A stretch of DNA of 64,000 bases from Campylorhamphus procurvoides (GCA_013396655.1 WBMV01003161.1:3842059-3906058), one strand, 5' to 3'; positions 24,301 through 36,700 are shown, counted from the first letter of the stretch. The notes: generated by a model not told the origin, from the letters alone. Made by a program: numbers and translations.

Positions 24301-27300
24301 CCAGTGAAAACCCAGGTGACTGAAAAATGCAGCCTCTTTGATAAATTAATAATTGAATGTAATGAATTCTTAATCAGGGCTCTTGTTCTGTGTTTGGTGA
24401 CACAAGGTGCAATGACCCAAATTAATTCCTCCCCACCCCCATTTCGTTCAATGAGCAGTTTCCACACCAAATTCAGGTTTATTATAAATCTAGCAGAAGA
24501 AGATTAGATATGTCTTTTGTCCATTTAGTTTGCAGAGTGAACTATACATGTGCTGTGTTTAAGACTTACTGAAGTTATTTCAGGGGCTTTTTTTATAACA
24601 TAGATATATTTTTTTAAGCAAAGAACTCTTGCATTCCACAAGTGTCAGTTCCACTATGTGTGCTACCATTGTGTGTGAGGATGAGCATTCATCCATCTCC
24701 AAATTATAGATAAAAGATACAAGCATTCTAAACAATCATTATGGTTATGAATCAGACATTTATGTGACACAGTCTGTGGAAAAACCCCCCTGAAAATCAG
24801 GTCTTGAACAGTGTGTGTAAGTGAAAGTTGTCCCCAGTACAGAAAAATATTGGTTTAAACCAATTTAACCTTGCCCATGTTAGGGAAGAAATCAAGCCAA
24901 ATGCACTGCACTCTGCTGGTTTTTTCCCTTCCAACATCCCTGCTTGCTCTGAAAACCTCTTTAACTGCAGCTGCTCACATCACTTGTACTCATGATCTTG
25001 ACTTACCTTCTTATTGACCTAATGGGGAGAACTCAATATATTTCCTGCAAGGTGGGATTACCAACAGCACTGAACAAATGATCTCTCCTTCTCTTATCCT
25101 GCCCAGGTACCTCCCTGGCCTAATGACCAGCCAAAGCTGCTGCTCAGTGTCATCTCCTTGCCTCAGGAAGGGGGAGACCTCCTAAGTGTCCTTGATCTCG
25201 ACACAGAATTTTTAAGTAGAACTACCTCATTCCTAAGATTCTTTTTTCCCTGAATTATTTTAAACCAAGATATTCTCTAAAAGGATTTATAACTTACCAT
25301 TAGAAATCCTCTTCATTGCTTTTTAGCCCTTTAGGATTTTGTCAGGATTACTAACGGGATTTTTATCACTAGGGAAATATGGCTTCAGACATTATAACTT
25401 TAAAAAAATAAGTCTGAAGCACAGACTGCCAATGAAGCAGCCAACACATTGATATTCTATGCAGAACAGCTTGTCTTGTAAACCAGAGGATTCTTTAGCA
25501 AGGTGTTTTAATTTTTTATGTGTCAGAATAAAGCAAAATTCTGGCTGAGGAAAACCATCTGTACAGATGACAGCTTGGCCATCGTGGTTTGCTAGTTTGT
25601 AACATGTATCTGCCATACAGTTTTAACCATGTTTTCACCATGTTCTGCTACAGCTGCATTCCTCATTCTGGTCCCATACTTAAATATATTCTTAAGTCTA
25701 ACTTTGCTCAGCTATTCATTCAGGATTACAAGAATATACCTAAATAAATGAAGCAGCCCCTCATGCTCTCCTGCATCAAGAGATCTCTTCTTGTGTATAG
25801 AGGATGAGCAAAGGAATTTAGGACATGCCAGACCAAAGGAGCACTGTAGGGTAAAAAGCACCCAAGTTCTGCCCTACATTTGTCTCTGGGCCTACAGATG
25901 ATGGGATATTTATGTGCTAAAAAATTGGGTGGGCTGGAATACAAAAGGGATCTGCATCCATGACTTTATTTAATGTTTTTCTACAAGGGCTTCTTTGTCT
26001 TAAGATTGACATCATCATCCTGCCTAGAGGGAGGGTGATCAGCAGGTTTTACAGGCACAGCTCACCTTCTCAGCTCCCTAAGGAGCAGTGGAGACTCTTC
26101 AGCAGCAGCATTTTTGTGGAGATCTGTCCATGACCTTGTCATGTCTTCATGTTAGACCTTGTCCATCAATATCTGCAGAATGGAAGTCAGTTTGGGAAGG
26201 AAATGAGTCTGTGGTAACGTTGCATTGCAAGAGAAAGCATGTTGACCTTGGATGTTGTCTTCAGGGATGAGAGGGCTGAAATCCATGCAAAAGCAGATTT
26301 TAGTTCCAAAACTGCTTCCTGACAACCAGAATCCTTTCACTGTTTGTCACATGAAGGATAGATGAAATGTATTTCCTTTCTTCTTCCTCTAAAACTGTCC
26401 TTGCAGGGCATGAAGAAGTCTTTGGTGGCTCTTTCTGCCTCCTTTCCCCTCATGCAGACCATTGAGAGGGAGAAAGGAAGACAAGATCCCTGTGCTGTCA
26501 GAGCAGAGCAGTTCCAGGCTGGAGCCAGAGGAAGCCCTTAAAATAGGAGCCAGAATCCCTGAGTTTCTGGAAGTGTTTTTCCAAGTCTTTGTTTTGCCCA
26601 GGAGGCAAATTCCCATGGTGGGGCTCCAGGTTCACTGAGGCTCTGCATGTTCTCTTTGTAAACTTATCGAAACCATTTTCTAAATAATTGCTTCATTTAG
26701 ACAAATCCTATGGGGTTTTTTCTGCTGTTTTTTTGTTTTGTTGTGGTGGTTTTTTTTTTTCTGATCAATAAAGAGCATAGTTAATTAGTTAAGATGCATG
26801 AGTGCAGAGGTTAGTGGGTCATGTAAATCTTTCAGAGCAAATAATTCTGGTTTTTTTTATTTGAAAGAGTTTATTTAAAATTGTGCATCTGGGGATGTAC
26901 CGTCAAAGCTATTTTAATTTCATATCAACCATAATTATTTAAATGACCTTTAATCTATTATACCTTAGAAAGTCTAAAAGGTAATAATAGGAATGAAATC
27001 CTGTGAGTACAACCTTTCTAACCACTCACAGGATCACCCTTAGCAAATGTCCAGTGCTCTGGGAGGTGGGAATGGACTCTTTCTATTTCTAAAAACTTTC
27101 TGAATCACTTAACAGCAAGTTTGGATTAATTAACAGCAAGTGGAAAACACAGAGATTCCTGAGAATGACAGAAAATCCAAGCAGTAATAAGCATGATCCA
27201 TCCAGATCCAAGTGCCAAGGGCTTTATCAAGCTGTGACCATATGATGTCCATGAGCTGCATGCTCATCTGCTGCTCATAGCAGCATTTAGGATGTTCTCC

Positions 27301-28274
27301 AGCTCATCTTCCTGAAGAGTATGAAGAGCTTTTGCAAAAAAAATGCTCACAATAAAATACTATTAATTTTTAAAGCGATGAGTACAGTCCTCACAGCTGG
27401 GAGCTCTGTGGTATTTACAGCACGAGCGATCTGTCTGTTTATATATTTATGCCAGGCCAGGCAGTGATAAATGCCTGGGGGCCAGGGAGCACCTCACCCC
27501 AGCAGGCACCTCCATCACCAAGTCCCTGGAGCAGCGTCCCTGCTCCCCCTCCTCAGGTCACCTTTGTCCCTCCGTGAACTACATCATCTGCTTCTGCTCC
27601 ACTAAATTATGTAAGTCAGAAATCATGCAATAGGATTAAACGCGTGTGATCTTTAAAAGGAAATCCATGTCAGGTAACTCTCATTTCCATCCTTGGCTCT
27701 GACCCTTCAGGCTTTAATCAGTTTTCGTTTTCAAGCTCATCTTTGAACCCACAAAGGCTCTCTTGTCAAAGGCGAGATATGGTATCTAATCACTCCATTT
27801 CAAGAGCTGGGCTTTAAAATTAAAATACCAGGTGTTCAAGTTCACGATAAGGACAGGAAAAGTCATCCTTAAAACAAAAGTTAGCAGAACTCCTTCCTGC
27901 CTCTTCCATGCCCTCCCCAAGCCCAGGGCACAGCCTGGCACCACGAGGGGCAGGCACAGGGCATCTCCTTTCCGGAGTCAAATTTCACCAGTCCCAACCT
28001 TGGCAGCTCGCCTCGTGCACGTGGGTTGTTTTAGCAGGGGAGCAAACAGTTTAATTGCTCAGATTCCAGGCCCCAACCTCAAATAACCTTAATTAATTAA
28101 TTAGGTATTGGCACGAGTCAGCAGGCCTGTAGGTGAGGAAAAAGCTGCTATTTTGGGGCCAGTACTGGGACTTTCATATTTGCCTTTGCCAGACAAGAGG
28201 AGTGGGAAATGTGCTTTGTATTCCTGTTCAAACTAGACCTGGCACAGCTGAGGTGAGGGCAATGTGAGCTGAGC
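24301..28274. other. non-coding; T-rich tract and small direct repeat
   Basis: A T/G-rich low-complexity tract spans about 26714-26761. A 12-base direct repeat, TTAACAGCAAGT, occurs at 27109-27120 and 27130-27141. Two patches (27460-27560, 27890-28030) are GC-rich without being CpG islands. Open frames are short and unrecognised. Confidence 0.6.
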
Positions 28275-28634
28275 CACGTGTTGGGGCTGGAGAAGAGAAG
28301 GCTCCAGGGAGACCTGAGAGCCCCTTCCAGGGCCTAAAGGGGCTCCAGGAGAGCTGGAGAGGGACTGGGGACAAGGGATGGAGGGAGAGGACAGTGCCAG
28401 AGAGCAGGGTTACATGGGATATTGGAAAGGAATCCTTCCCTGAGATGGTGGGAGGCCCTGGCACAGGTTGTCCAGAGAAGCTGTGGCTGCCCCATCCCTA
28501 GGGGTGTCCAAGGCCAGGTTGGATGGGGCTTGGAGGAACCTGGGATAGTGGACAAAATCTCTGCCAGTGGCAGGGGGTTGTAACAAGGTGAGCTTTAAGT
28601 TCCTTTCTGACCCAAACCATTCTGTGATTTGATG
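28275..28634 (+). mobile_element. CR1 LINE, 3' fragment with degraded ORF2 end
   Basis: It begins near GGGCTGGAGAAGAGAAGGCT, a hallmark of the distal CR1 ORF2, and runs through CAGAGAAGCTGTGGCTGCCC, GTCCAAGGCCAGGTTGGATG and GAGCTTTAAGTTCCTTTCTG to CATTCTGTGATTTGATGATAA-like tail sequence. It is closely related in layout to the copy at 16.4 kb, probably the same subfamily, and of similar decay. Four G-tracts at 28361-28385 form a quadruplex motif at the corresponding place. The reverse transcriptase is absent, so the copy is inactive. Confidence 0.92.
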
Positions 28635-30214
28635 ATAACTTGGTAGTCTCCTACAGCACGTGGCTGCTGTCGCCTTGGGCTGGCTGATGTCCAGGTCATC
28701 TGACAGAGGCTGGATCATTTTAGGGCAGAATTAACCCCACATAAAGGATTTTAAGTCCTTCTGGGCAATCTGCACAGTGAGACAATTCAGGAGGGGGGTG
28801 GTTAATGAACAGAACCCCCCTCTCTTGGTTCCAAGTGCCCGTGCTGCCCTCCTGGGAGCAGCAGCCTGTGCACACATCCATTTTTGTTGAGATGAATGCC
28901 AAGGGGGAGATGGAGCAGTTGCAGCAATTGCTGTCATACAGCTTGGGGTGGCTGTAACTCAGCAGGACAGAAGCTTGTTTGTCTGCAGGCTCAGATTTGG
29001 GATATAACAGCTTCCTTTGGGAAGGAAAATGCTGCTCTCCTGAATAATTTATGTTTTTTCCTTAATTATTCAATAATAGGCGTCCATTCTTCGGTATTGA
29101 GATCCCAGATAAAATGCCAACAGTATATTTTGTCTCTAAATCTCATTTTCAGGAGTAGTTTAAGGCCAAATTTTCAAGGTTATAAAAGCATCTACAGATA
29201 GAGATAGCAATTTTCAAGACTAGTAATTAAGTTGGGCATCCAATTCCCTGAGAGCTCAACCTCTGTAGGCATTTAAATGTATCTTTTGGCACCTAATGAC
29301 CTTGGCATCTTTCTCAAGAACAGAAGATGAAGGGAGTTTGGATGCCTTCCTATGGCTAAATTGCAGTGGAAGCTTTTATTAAGTAGGAAATGCAAAAAAG
29401 GTCCTTTAGCATGTTTATTTTGTTAGCTGCTCTCTCATGATGCAGCAGAAAAGATGAGACTTGTAAAAAGCTGAAGCAACAACCAATCTTGTTGTTTTGA
29501 GGCTGAACAAAAAACAAGTAATGCCATGTTTTCCTTCTAGTTCATTTAAAATTTTATGTCTGAGTCTATGGTACCAACTTTATGTGGCATCATTAGACTG
29601 TATTTGCCGAAAATAACTTTATGCTATTCATTTCTTAGAAGTCTGAAATGCAACTAACAAATGCTAAATCTTTTAAGCATAGTTTTCCCAGCTGTACACC
29701 ACTACTACTTGCTTTGGCAGATCCCCAGCATGGCTGGGAGTCCTCTCTCTACTTTCTGTCCTCAAAATGTTTTCTGGATCAGAGCTTTTGACAAGTGGAG
29801 TGTGGGAGTGTCGTGTTCGACAGCTCCAAATCATTAGAAAGAAGACGAAGTGGAGTAAATTAGAATTCCTGCACTGACAAAGGTAGTTACATTTGCTTTG
29901 GTTAGCTGAGATCCTGATCCACTTAATAAAAGATTTAATTGAGAATGATATTTTAAAGTATTGTTTGAGTAGTTTTTTTACATAGACAATCCCTTTTGTA
30001 ATGAAATATTGCTTTGGTTTATAGATCTATATATATATGCAGATCTTATCTATTTCCTAGTCAAATTAAGAACTGAAAGTGTAACAATGAATAGGAAAAT
30101 TTAATAAATAATGGAAAGTAGTGGAACTTTTGACCCTTTGATTTCCATTAGGCTGGAGTTTAAGCACTCCACTGCCTCGCTCCAGCCTTCCAGCTGCCTT
30201 GTGCTGGAGGAAAT
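28635..30214. other. non-coding unique sequence, no gene seen
   Basis: Unique sequence, GC-richer around 28.78-28.9 kb and AT-rich afterwards. A short TA run is present near 30030. I recognise no gene or element. Confidence 0.6.
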
Positions 30215-30250
30215 CCTGTCCCCTCCCTGCCTTCTGGGGACAGGCAGGGA
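30215..30250. repeat. two interleaved perfect inverted repeats
   Basis: CCTGTCCCC (30215-30223) pairs exactly with GGGGACAGG (30236-30244). TCCCTGCC (30224-30231), lying in the loop of the first, pairs exactly with GGCAGGGA (30243-30250). The right arms overlap by two bases, so the pairings compete or approach a pseudoknot. They sit in a GC-rich patch with no recognised gene. Confidence 0.65.
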
Positions 30251-31730
30251 GCAAGGGAGCATTCCCAGTTCCCCATCCAGCACAGGGAGCTGGCTCAGGC
30301 CCAGGAGCAGCCAGGGCCATGTCAGCAGGGACCAAGGGCAGAGTTAACTCAGCTGCTTGGCCTCAGCATGGGGATCAATGCATTGGATATTGTCTATAAT
30401 ATAGATGTGCCCTAAGGCTCAAGTCTTTACATTTCGTTAGGGACCTCAATAGGCAAGAGATCTCCTGACAGGCTTGCCCAAGATCACAGAAGAGGACTGT
30501 GACCAAATGCTGTCATCCTTTCTAGTCCCCAGAAAGACAGCGAGCATTTCTGGAAATGGCAAAGTGTGTTGGACTATGTTAGGATTCTGGGAAAAGAAAA
30601 TTATTTAGTTTGCAAAAGAAAAAAGAATTCACATAACCTTCACATGAGCATTACCTACCTCCCACTGAGTGTGTGCTAACCATATACCACTCCAACTTCT
30701 GACACTGGAAACTTCTATCTGATCACTTAAAAATACAATTAAGAGCACTAATTATTCACAGAAATTATATGGTAAATAACTGTGCACCACAAACATACTT
30801 GCTTAAATGATAATCTGCTTATGGGTAATTCACAAAGAGGAAAAATGTAATGCTTTGTTTATGGCAAATTATTCACTACTGAGGTGATTTGCAGTGAAAT
30901 GCTGATCCTTGCCAGATATAGATCTGATCCAATTTATTAAATACTTCCAGAAAGAGTCATGAGAATATTGCATAGCATAGGTAGTGTTTGTGTGTAAAAC
31001 TGTGGTAATGACTGCTTAGCACAAAGGTTTGGCTCAAAGAACTCAGCCAATACTCCACACTGGTATTAGATTTTCTTTACATAAATTTCAGTTCAGAACA
31101 GCATAGCCTTGCTAACTTTAGCTCGCCTGTGGAAACCAGGGGAAAGCAAATGAAATGACAAAAATAATTCTTTGCCGAGCTCTTGCTTCTGAAGATCCTT
31201 TCACGAACATCAGGTTTTGGAATAGGTTTTTATGGTGCCCAGATAAACAGCAGCAATTCCTGGTAGCTGAATTGCCCTGTGTGTTACTTGACAGCTGTCA
31301 ATCAATCACTGTTGAAATTTACTTCTTTGTAATATGTGTTTTATGAAAAAAATAGCAGAGCATTCACACAACCTGAGGGACTTCATTAGCATAATAGCAA
31401 TAATGTAGCAGTTTTAGAGAGAAAAACAGCTGAAGGGGAGTTTAACTTACCTTTCAGCCTGCATGGAATGGGAGTTTTCTAATCGAGGAATTGAATTCCT
31501 AAATCTCTAGACTGTTAGAGGAAATGGGACAGGGAAGAGAGGAGGGATTGCATCATATGAGGGGTTATTGCCATTGAAGCTGAGCAGGACATGTGGGAGA
31601 TGCTGCAAACAGAGAGTGGCTTCTTAGTGTGGCCACTTCACCTTCTTGCTGTCTGACTTGGTCTGGATGGAGGTCATGGCTTTTGTCTGTGTTTTACTTT
31701 GCTGAGGGTGCTTGCCTTGACATATATGAC
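30251..31730. other. non-coding unique sequence, no gene seen
   Basis: Unique AT-rich DNA after a GC-rich start. Nothing specific was recognised. Confidence 0.6.
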
Positions 31731-31755
31731 ATATATATATATATACACACACACA
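31731..31755. repeat. microsatellite (AT)n(AC)n
   Basis: An alternating AT run of about 14 bases passes directly into an AC run of about 11 bases. This compound dinucleotide repeat is likely to vary in length between individuals. Confidence 0.85.
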
Positions 31756-31874
31756 TAACATACTTGAAGAGTTCAGTTAATATTCTCAGGATGCTCAGAA
31801 GGAGCATCACAGCATGTGTGGTATGTATGGTTGTTGTCACCAGCTAAGGCAGCAGCACTTCTAAGTTGTGACTT
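31756..31874. other. short spacer between microsatellite and hairpin cluster
   Basis: Unique sequence with nothing recognised in it. It separates the dinucleotide repeat from the first of the perfect inverted repeats. Confidence 0.5.
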
Positions 31875-31901
31875 GTCACCAGTGACAGCAATACTGGTGA
31901 C
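31875..31901. repeat. perfect inverted repeat, 9-bp arms
   Basis: GTCACCAGT and ACTGGTGAC are exact complements around a 9-base loop. First member of a cluster of four or five such structures over about 730 bases. Confidence 0.7.
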
Positions 31902-31972
31902 ATCAGAGCCCTGTCCACGTCAATAACCATGGAGTCTTCAAATGGTACATGAATTGCTGCGTGGTAAAGCCA

Positions 31973-31992
31973 GTCTTTAAGGCTTTAAAGAC
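31973..31992. repeat. perfect inverted repeat, 8-bp arms
   Basis: GTCTTTAA and TTAAAGAC flank the 4-base loop GGCT. Second member of the local hairpin cluster. Confidence 0.7.
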
Positions 31993-32210
31993 ATTGACCA
32001 ACCTGTTTGTCACTTTCCATATTGTGGTGAATACAGAGTTATGCTGATTTTCCCCAGCTGAAGAGTGAAAACCTCGTCCCAGTGCTTTGAAGTTGCTTTT
32101 CTGTTACAGGACTCCAAGGGGAAAGCTTGTGATAGGAGGCCCAGCTTTGAAAATATAGCAGAATTCCTTTTCTGTGGTAGCTAGGGAACAGGCTTGAAAG
32201 TCAAGCTTAT

Positions 32211-32300
32211 CCACATATGTGCATATAGATGTGCACATTTGAAATGTGTATATGTGGTTTTTGAAGATTTTTTAATATATATTTATATAATCAAAAAATC
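32211..32300. repeat. nested and tandem inverted repeats in AT-rich DNA
   Basis: The outer arms CCACATAT (32211-32218) and ATATGTGG (32250-32257) enclose an inner near-palindrome, CACATTT/AAATGTG around one G (32234-32248). Directly after comes GATTTTTT (32266-32273) with its complement AAAAAATC (32293-32300) around an AT-only core. AT-rich inverted repeats of this kind can extrude as cruciforms under supercoiling. Confidence 0.65.
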
Positions 32301-32581
32301 TATATTTGTGTTTGTATGTTATACATACAATTATGTATTAAAAATTCAATTCGTGCTAAATCATAATTCTTAAATGAAGAAACAAAGCTTTGTTGCTTGC
32401 ACGAGACAGAAGCTATAGAGTGTGCCAAGAAAAATACCACAGTTTCTGTGCCAAAGCACCGGAGTTTTTGCTGGTTTTAGGAAGTTAAATATAACTCATT
32501 TTGTAAGATGTTGTTTAATGAAAATGCTTGCTTTCCTTCGCACTGGTGCTGTTTATTTTTGTCAAACCCTGGCTGGTTTGT

Positions 32582-32604
32582 TAAATATCACTAAATGATA
32601 TTTA
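32582..32604. repeat. perfect inverted repeat, 9-bp arms
   Basis: TAAATATCA and TGATATTTA are exact complements around the 5-base loop CTAAA. Last member of the hairpin cluster. Confidence 0.7.
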
Positions 32605-33212
32605 CAAGTTTGCAGTGCTCCCACGGACCAGGTGCAAAGACTTTTATGTATCTATCTATATATTGCACATACATATATTCTTTATTATATATAATCAAAA
32701 GGAGAAATTAATCACAAATTCCCACCTACCCATCGTGAGGCACAAATGTCATCTCATTTTATCCCTGTTCAGTTTAATGCACAGGGAAATGGATGAGGCA
32801 ATACAGCCCAAAAAGCTGAATATATAGTACCTGTCTATGACATTTTCCAGCAGATTGTTTGCATATTTTCTCATGGATTCATCTCTTTATTTTACCAGAA
32901 ACTTCATCTCAATTCCCAAACCAACCCACGGCTGCTGATGTTTGAGTTTCCTCCTCTTTGCAGCCCCAGCCATGAAGAACCCTTGTGTGTATTTCTGCTG
33001 CAACAACTCTGCATGTCTTTACAAATACCAGCCATAAATACCTTCCCCTTGGCCGTAACTCTTCATTTATCACCCCCCTGCAGCCACATTTTAAGTGTGG
33101 ATTTTGTGATTGGACTCTCTAGCTGTGGGTTGTGCTTTGAGAGGCAGGTTACAACACCAGTCTTGGGGGTGCATGTTTGGGTGTCTGCCTGGGGAGCACC
33201 TGGGACACCAAG
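32605..33212. other. non-coding unique sequence
   Basis: AT-rich at first with short TA runs near 32.65-32.69 kb, then more balanced. A 122-codon plus-strand frame from 32938 runs into the CR1 scrap and is antisense to it in its last part, so it is not a gene. Confidence 0.6.
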
Positions 33213-33297
33213 GGGAGTCACATCAACGCATTTTGTGAGCAGTTCCAGGGATGACGACTCCACTTGCCTGGGCAGCCTGTTCCAATGTTTTATAAGT
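33213..33297 (-). mobile_element. old CR1 LINE scrap from the end of ORF2
   Basis: On the minus strand the blocks ATTGGAACAGGCTGCCCAGG, CATCCCTGGAACTGCTCA and GTTGATGTGA follow the CR1 ORF2 C-terminal pattern. In one frame the residues read Ser-Leu-Glu-Leu-Leu-Thr-Lys-x-Val-Asp-Val, close to the family's Ser-Leu-Glu-Val-Phe-Lys-x-x-Val-Asp-Val. Only about 85 bases are recognisable and the 3' tail is missing, so both ends have been lost or have decayed. It looks older than the 16.4 and 28.3 kb copies. Confidence 0.75.
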
Positions 33298-36200
33298 CAT
33301 TGTTGAATGCTTTACAAGTCCCTTTGACTCACTCATGATCCTGGTACCTCAGACCTCTTCTGGTGGGAGGCTCAGCACTGTGGGTCCTGTCAGCACCACA
33401 GCAAGCTTTGTGTCACAGATGGCTTTTGCAATTATTTGGGTGCTTTCTTTAAGTACCTTTGAAGAAAACTACATCTCTAGCCAATTCCCTTTGTTGTCCT
33501 GACTTACAGAGATCAAATAATTCCCACATCATTTTCCCCCAAACTGCCAGATAAAATTATTTCTGAATTGTCCCATAAGACTGATGGTGTCAGTTTAATT
33601 GATTACAGGATGGTATCAGTCAAACACTCATCTCTAAAGGTTTTCAAATGCCAAACAGAGTAAACATAAACACTAAGCATCTCAGCCTTTCCTTCTTCAA
33701 AGAACTATGTGGGTTTTACTGTCCAGACTGCCAGGACCTTAATGCACATGTACAGGTCCACCTGCATTATTTCTTAACAGGATTACAGTACGTTATGGGA
33801 TGTATATATATATATATATAAACCAGCTGAAAATACCTTAGAGCACATCAGTCTGCAAGGTCAGAGTCGCATTTTTCTGCTCAATTCTAAGCCATTTTGG
33901 CTGATCCAAAGAACAGTGGGTCGCATTCGCCACATCAGTGAAAAATTCTTAATTCTTGCATGAAAGTGTAGTTGCTGTCTCAAACACCGAAGGTCCATTT
34001 ATGACAGGAAGTCTAATTCAAGCCACGTTCTTGAGTTCAGTCCACCTGAGCACAAAGACTATTTGATTGATAGAAAAAATGTGTGATCTATCTGTCTCTG
34101 GGGTGCCATCTTTTCCCATTGTACCTCTGAGCTCTCAGTTCTGACACAACTGAAAACAAGGGGTCAGGTTACTGCTCAAAATGGAATGATTTTATGCCAC
34201 TTACTAATGTGATTTCCTTGTAGTCCAGCCAAAAAAGATGGAAGAGCTTGACATGCTTTTATGCCCCTTGAAATGTGGGATTGAAGACCATATTAGCATA
34301 CACATATTTGCTCTGTCTCTTTCTTCTAATGCACAGCTAACATGTTCTAAAATTAGTCTGAATTGGGTTGCTCATAGTGTAGGAAAATGCTTATTTAAAT
34401 TTTTTTTACCTTGATGTCTGGCATACAGTATCGGAGCTGTGGTTTAAATTTAGTTATGAATAGATACAGCGTATGGATAGACAAATGATACCCCTGATGC
34501 TTTGCCTTCCTATTATTTTGACATTTGCATGTAATTGGTGATTGTGAAACTTGAAAATTAGTGAGCTGGAATTATCTGACACAAAGAGAATACACTGAAT
34601 TTTGAAATACTAAAGTGGAACAGAAACATATCTACAACCATTTTCCTATATATTTTTTCCATAATCATTTCACGTGGGTGTTTGTGTTTCAGAAACTGCA
34701 ATTTATTCTGCATAGCTCCTTTCATCCAGAAGAAATGGACTACAAGGTGTTTTATAGACTGTGGTAATTTAACTTACAGCAGTAATATAGGCACAACATG
34801 GCAAACAGACTTTCTAAACTGGCAGAGCAATTAATTCATGCTGAACATTAAGCACCTCAGTAGTCCCATGATGAAATCCACTTGGAGACTGCTGACAGGC
34901 CATTTTAATGTTAATCACATGCTTACAACCTTTGCTGTATCAAGGACTTCGTTTACCAACACCTGAACAGCAAGCAGCTAAAGAAGGAGAAAACAGGGAA
35001 GACAGGAAGAAATCAGTCCCCCATAAAAAGCCTTACACCTCAAAGGTTACTGAAATGGCCACACTTGACTGTGCCAAGATGTCACTGTTTGCATTTGGAT
35101 TTGTCACTGATAAGAACAAGCTCTTGCTCACTTTTCTCTCTGTGGTAGGTGGTCACTCTTGTGGCACTGCTATGCTGCATTCTAATATTTTGAGCTCATT
35201 CAGAATAGTCACATCCCAACTGCTTCCCACAAGCAAATAAAATAAAATTGCAACTTCCCTTGGACACAATGGGGAGGGTAAGATTCATCCTTCAAGGAGG
35301 TGGGGTTGTCACCAATCCAGAGCAGTGGAGGAAATTCCCTAGAATTATCTTGCCATTTAAGAGAGATAGGTGAGAAAATGTGTCCTTCAGTAAGTGTGAT
35401 TGTTTATTGGTGATGTTAGAACAGGAGCATTTTAAGTTTGGGGGGCAAAAGGGAAGGAAATATGGTGAACTGGGATCAGATTTGTTCCTCTTAGAATCCC
35501 ATAATGGAAAGATTTGGGGCATTGTGTGAGATTTAACAGTTGCTGCTGAGAGATTTCTGAATCCTTAAGAGGTTTCAGAGATAGAAACAGTTTGAGATCT
35601 GTTTTGCATCCTCTTGTATGTCTAATGGGCGTTTTGTGGGTTTTTCCTATATGGGTTTTGGTTGACAGATTGTCTTCAATTTCAGTGAGACAAATTCAGT
35701 CCTCTTGGCAGTTTCTTACTTGGTTATTTTTTTTATATATATAAACATATACATTTTTAAAGCTACATAGATTGGTCTGTTGGGACAAAAAGCCCTCACC
35801 ATTTCTTTTCTTATCCTTATGAATATAAGTGCACGCTGAAAGAAGTATCACACCAAATGAAGGATGGAGAGGAGATGTGTGCTGACTCCATGCTGAGAGC
35901 AGTAAAACTTTTGCAGAATACATTGAAACTTCTGTCATTAGAACTATTTTATTGCAGCTGGGAATAACAAGAACTGTGAGAACTGAACATTAGAGATGAT
36001 AAAAGCAATGCTGCTTTTTTTCTTTCCAGGTAGGTAAATCACATTTTGAGAGGTAATTGATAAACTAATGCTACACAGCCAGCTGTAAATAAACCATCCA
36101 TCCCAAGCATGATGTATATACCTTCTTCAGTCACAATCCTAGACCTCCATCAAAGATCTAATTTCCTCCCTTTAGCAGGGGAAAATACAAGCCTTTATCA

Positions 36201-36640
36201 AACAGTAATACTTTTAACAGGAATGCCAATTAAAGCTACCCTGTTCTTTATGCTATATGGGTTCTTACCATCTGTTTTGCAACTCTGTACTGTAAATAAG
36301 AAGGAAAATAAAAGGATTCTCAGTTTATTATAGCTTTAACTGTAGGAAACAAAAATTCAAGCATTCTCTTGATGTCAACAAGCATCTCTCTTGGCACCCA
36401 GTAGAAACATGATTGTACTCCTGCACTTGTGCTTCAATTAATGAGTTTAGGCTTGGTGCTCAGGGTGCAGGGCTGAGAGCCAGAGCCTTGGAACCTGTAA
36501 TTCAGGGCTGGAGAGACTTGTCTTTGCTGAGAGGAAACAGACCTTTGAAACACCCTTGGCAGACCACACAGCAACCTGCCCAGTGGACGCAGCTAAAAGA
36601 ATATGCAACAAAAATTGTGGAAATGAGGGCAGCAAACTGT
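33298..36640. other. non-coding; includes a (TA)9 microsatellite
   Basis: Nine TA units occupy 33803-33820. The rest is unique AT-rich DNA. A plus-strand frame of 110 codons at 34908-35240 has a charged N-terminal half, but I find no matched splice sites or known motif. Confidence 0.6.
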
Positions 36641-36700
36641 GGGTTGGAATCGGATGACCTTTAAGTTCTCTTCCAACCCGAAGCATTCAAAGGGTCTATG
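36641..36700 (+). mobile_element. CR1 LINE, short 3' tail
   Basis: The run GGTTGGAATCGGATGACCTT, TTAAGTTCTCTTCCAACCC and AAGCATTC, then GTCTATG, follows the last 60 bases of CR1 with several substitutions, including decay of the octamer tail. Sequence further left is too diverged for me to assign, although the element may extend to about 36.47 kb. Strongly truncated and inactive. Confidence 0.75.

Noticed and set aside
27109..27141. 12-base direct repeat TTAACAGCAAGT, 21-base period
   Set aside because: Only two copies with unlike spacers; no sign of a tandem array or target-site duplication around an insert.
27460..28086. GC-rich patches as a possible CpG island or promoter
   Set aside because: GC content rises but CpG remains sparse and no first-exon-like structure follows.
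32938..33306. 122-codon plus-strand frame
   Set aside because: Its end is antisense to a CR1 fragment, so it is not a gene.
34908..35240. 110-codon plus-strand frame with charged first half
   Set aside because: Looks protein-like in places but lacks a convincing acceptor and any known family resemblance.
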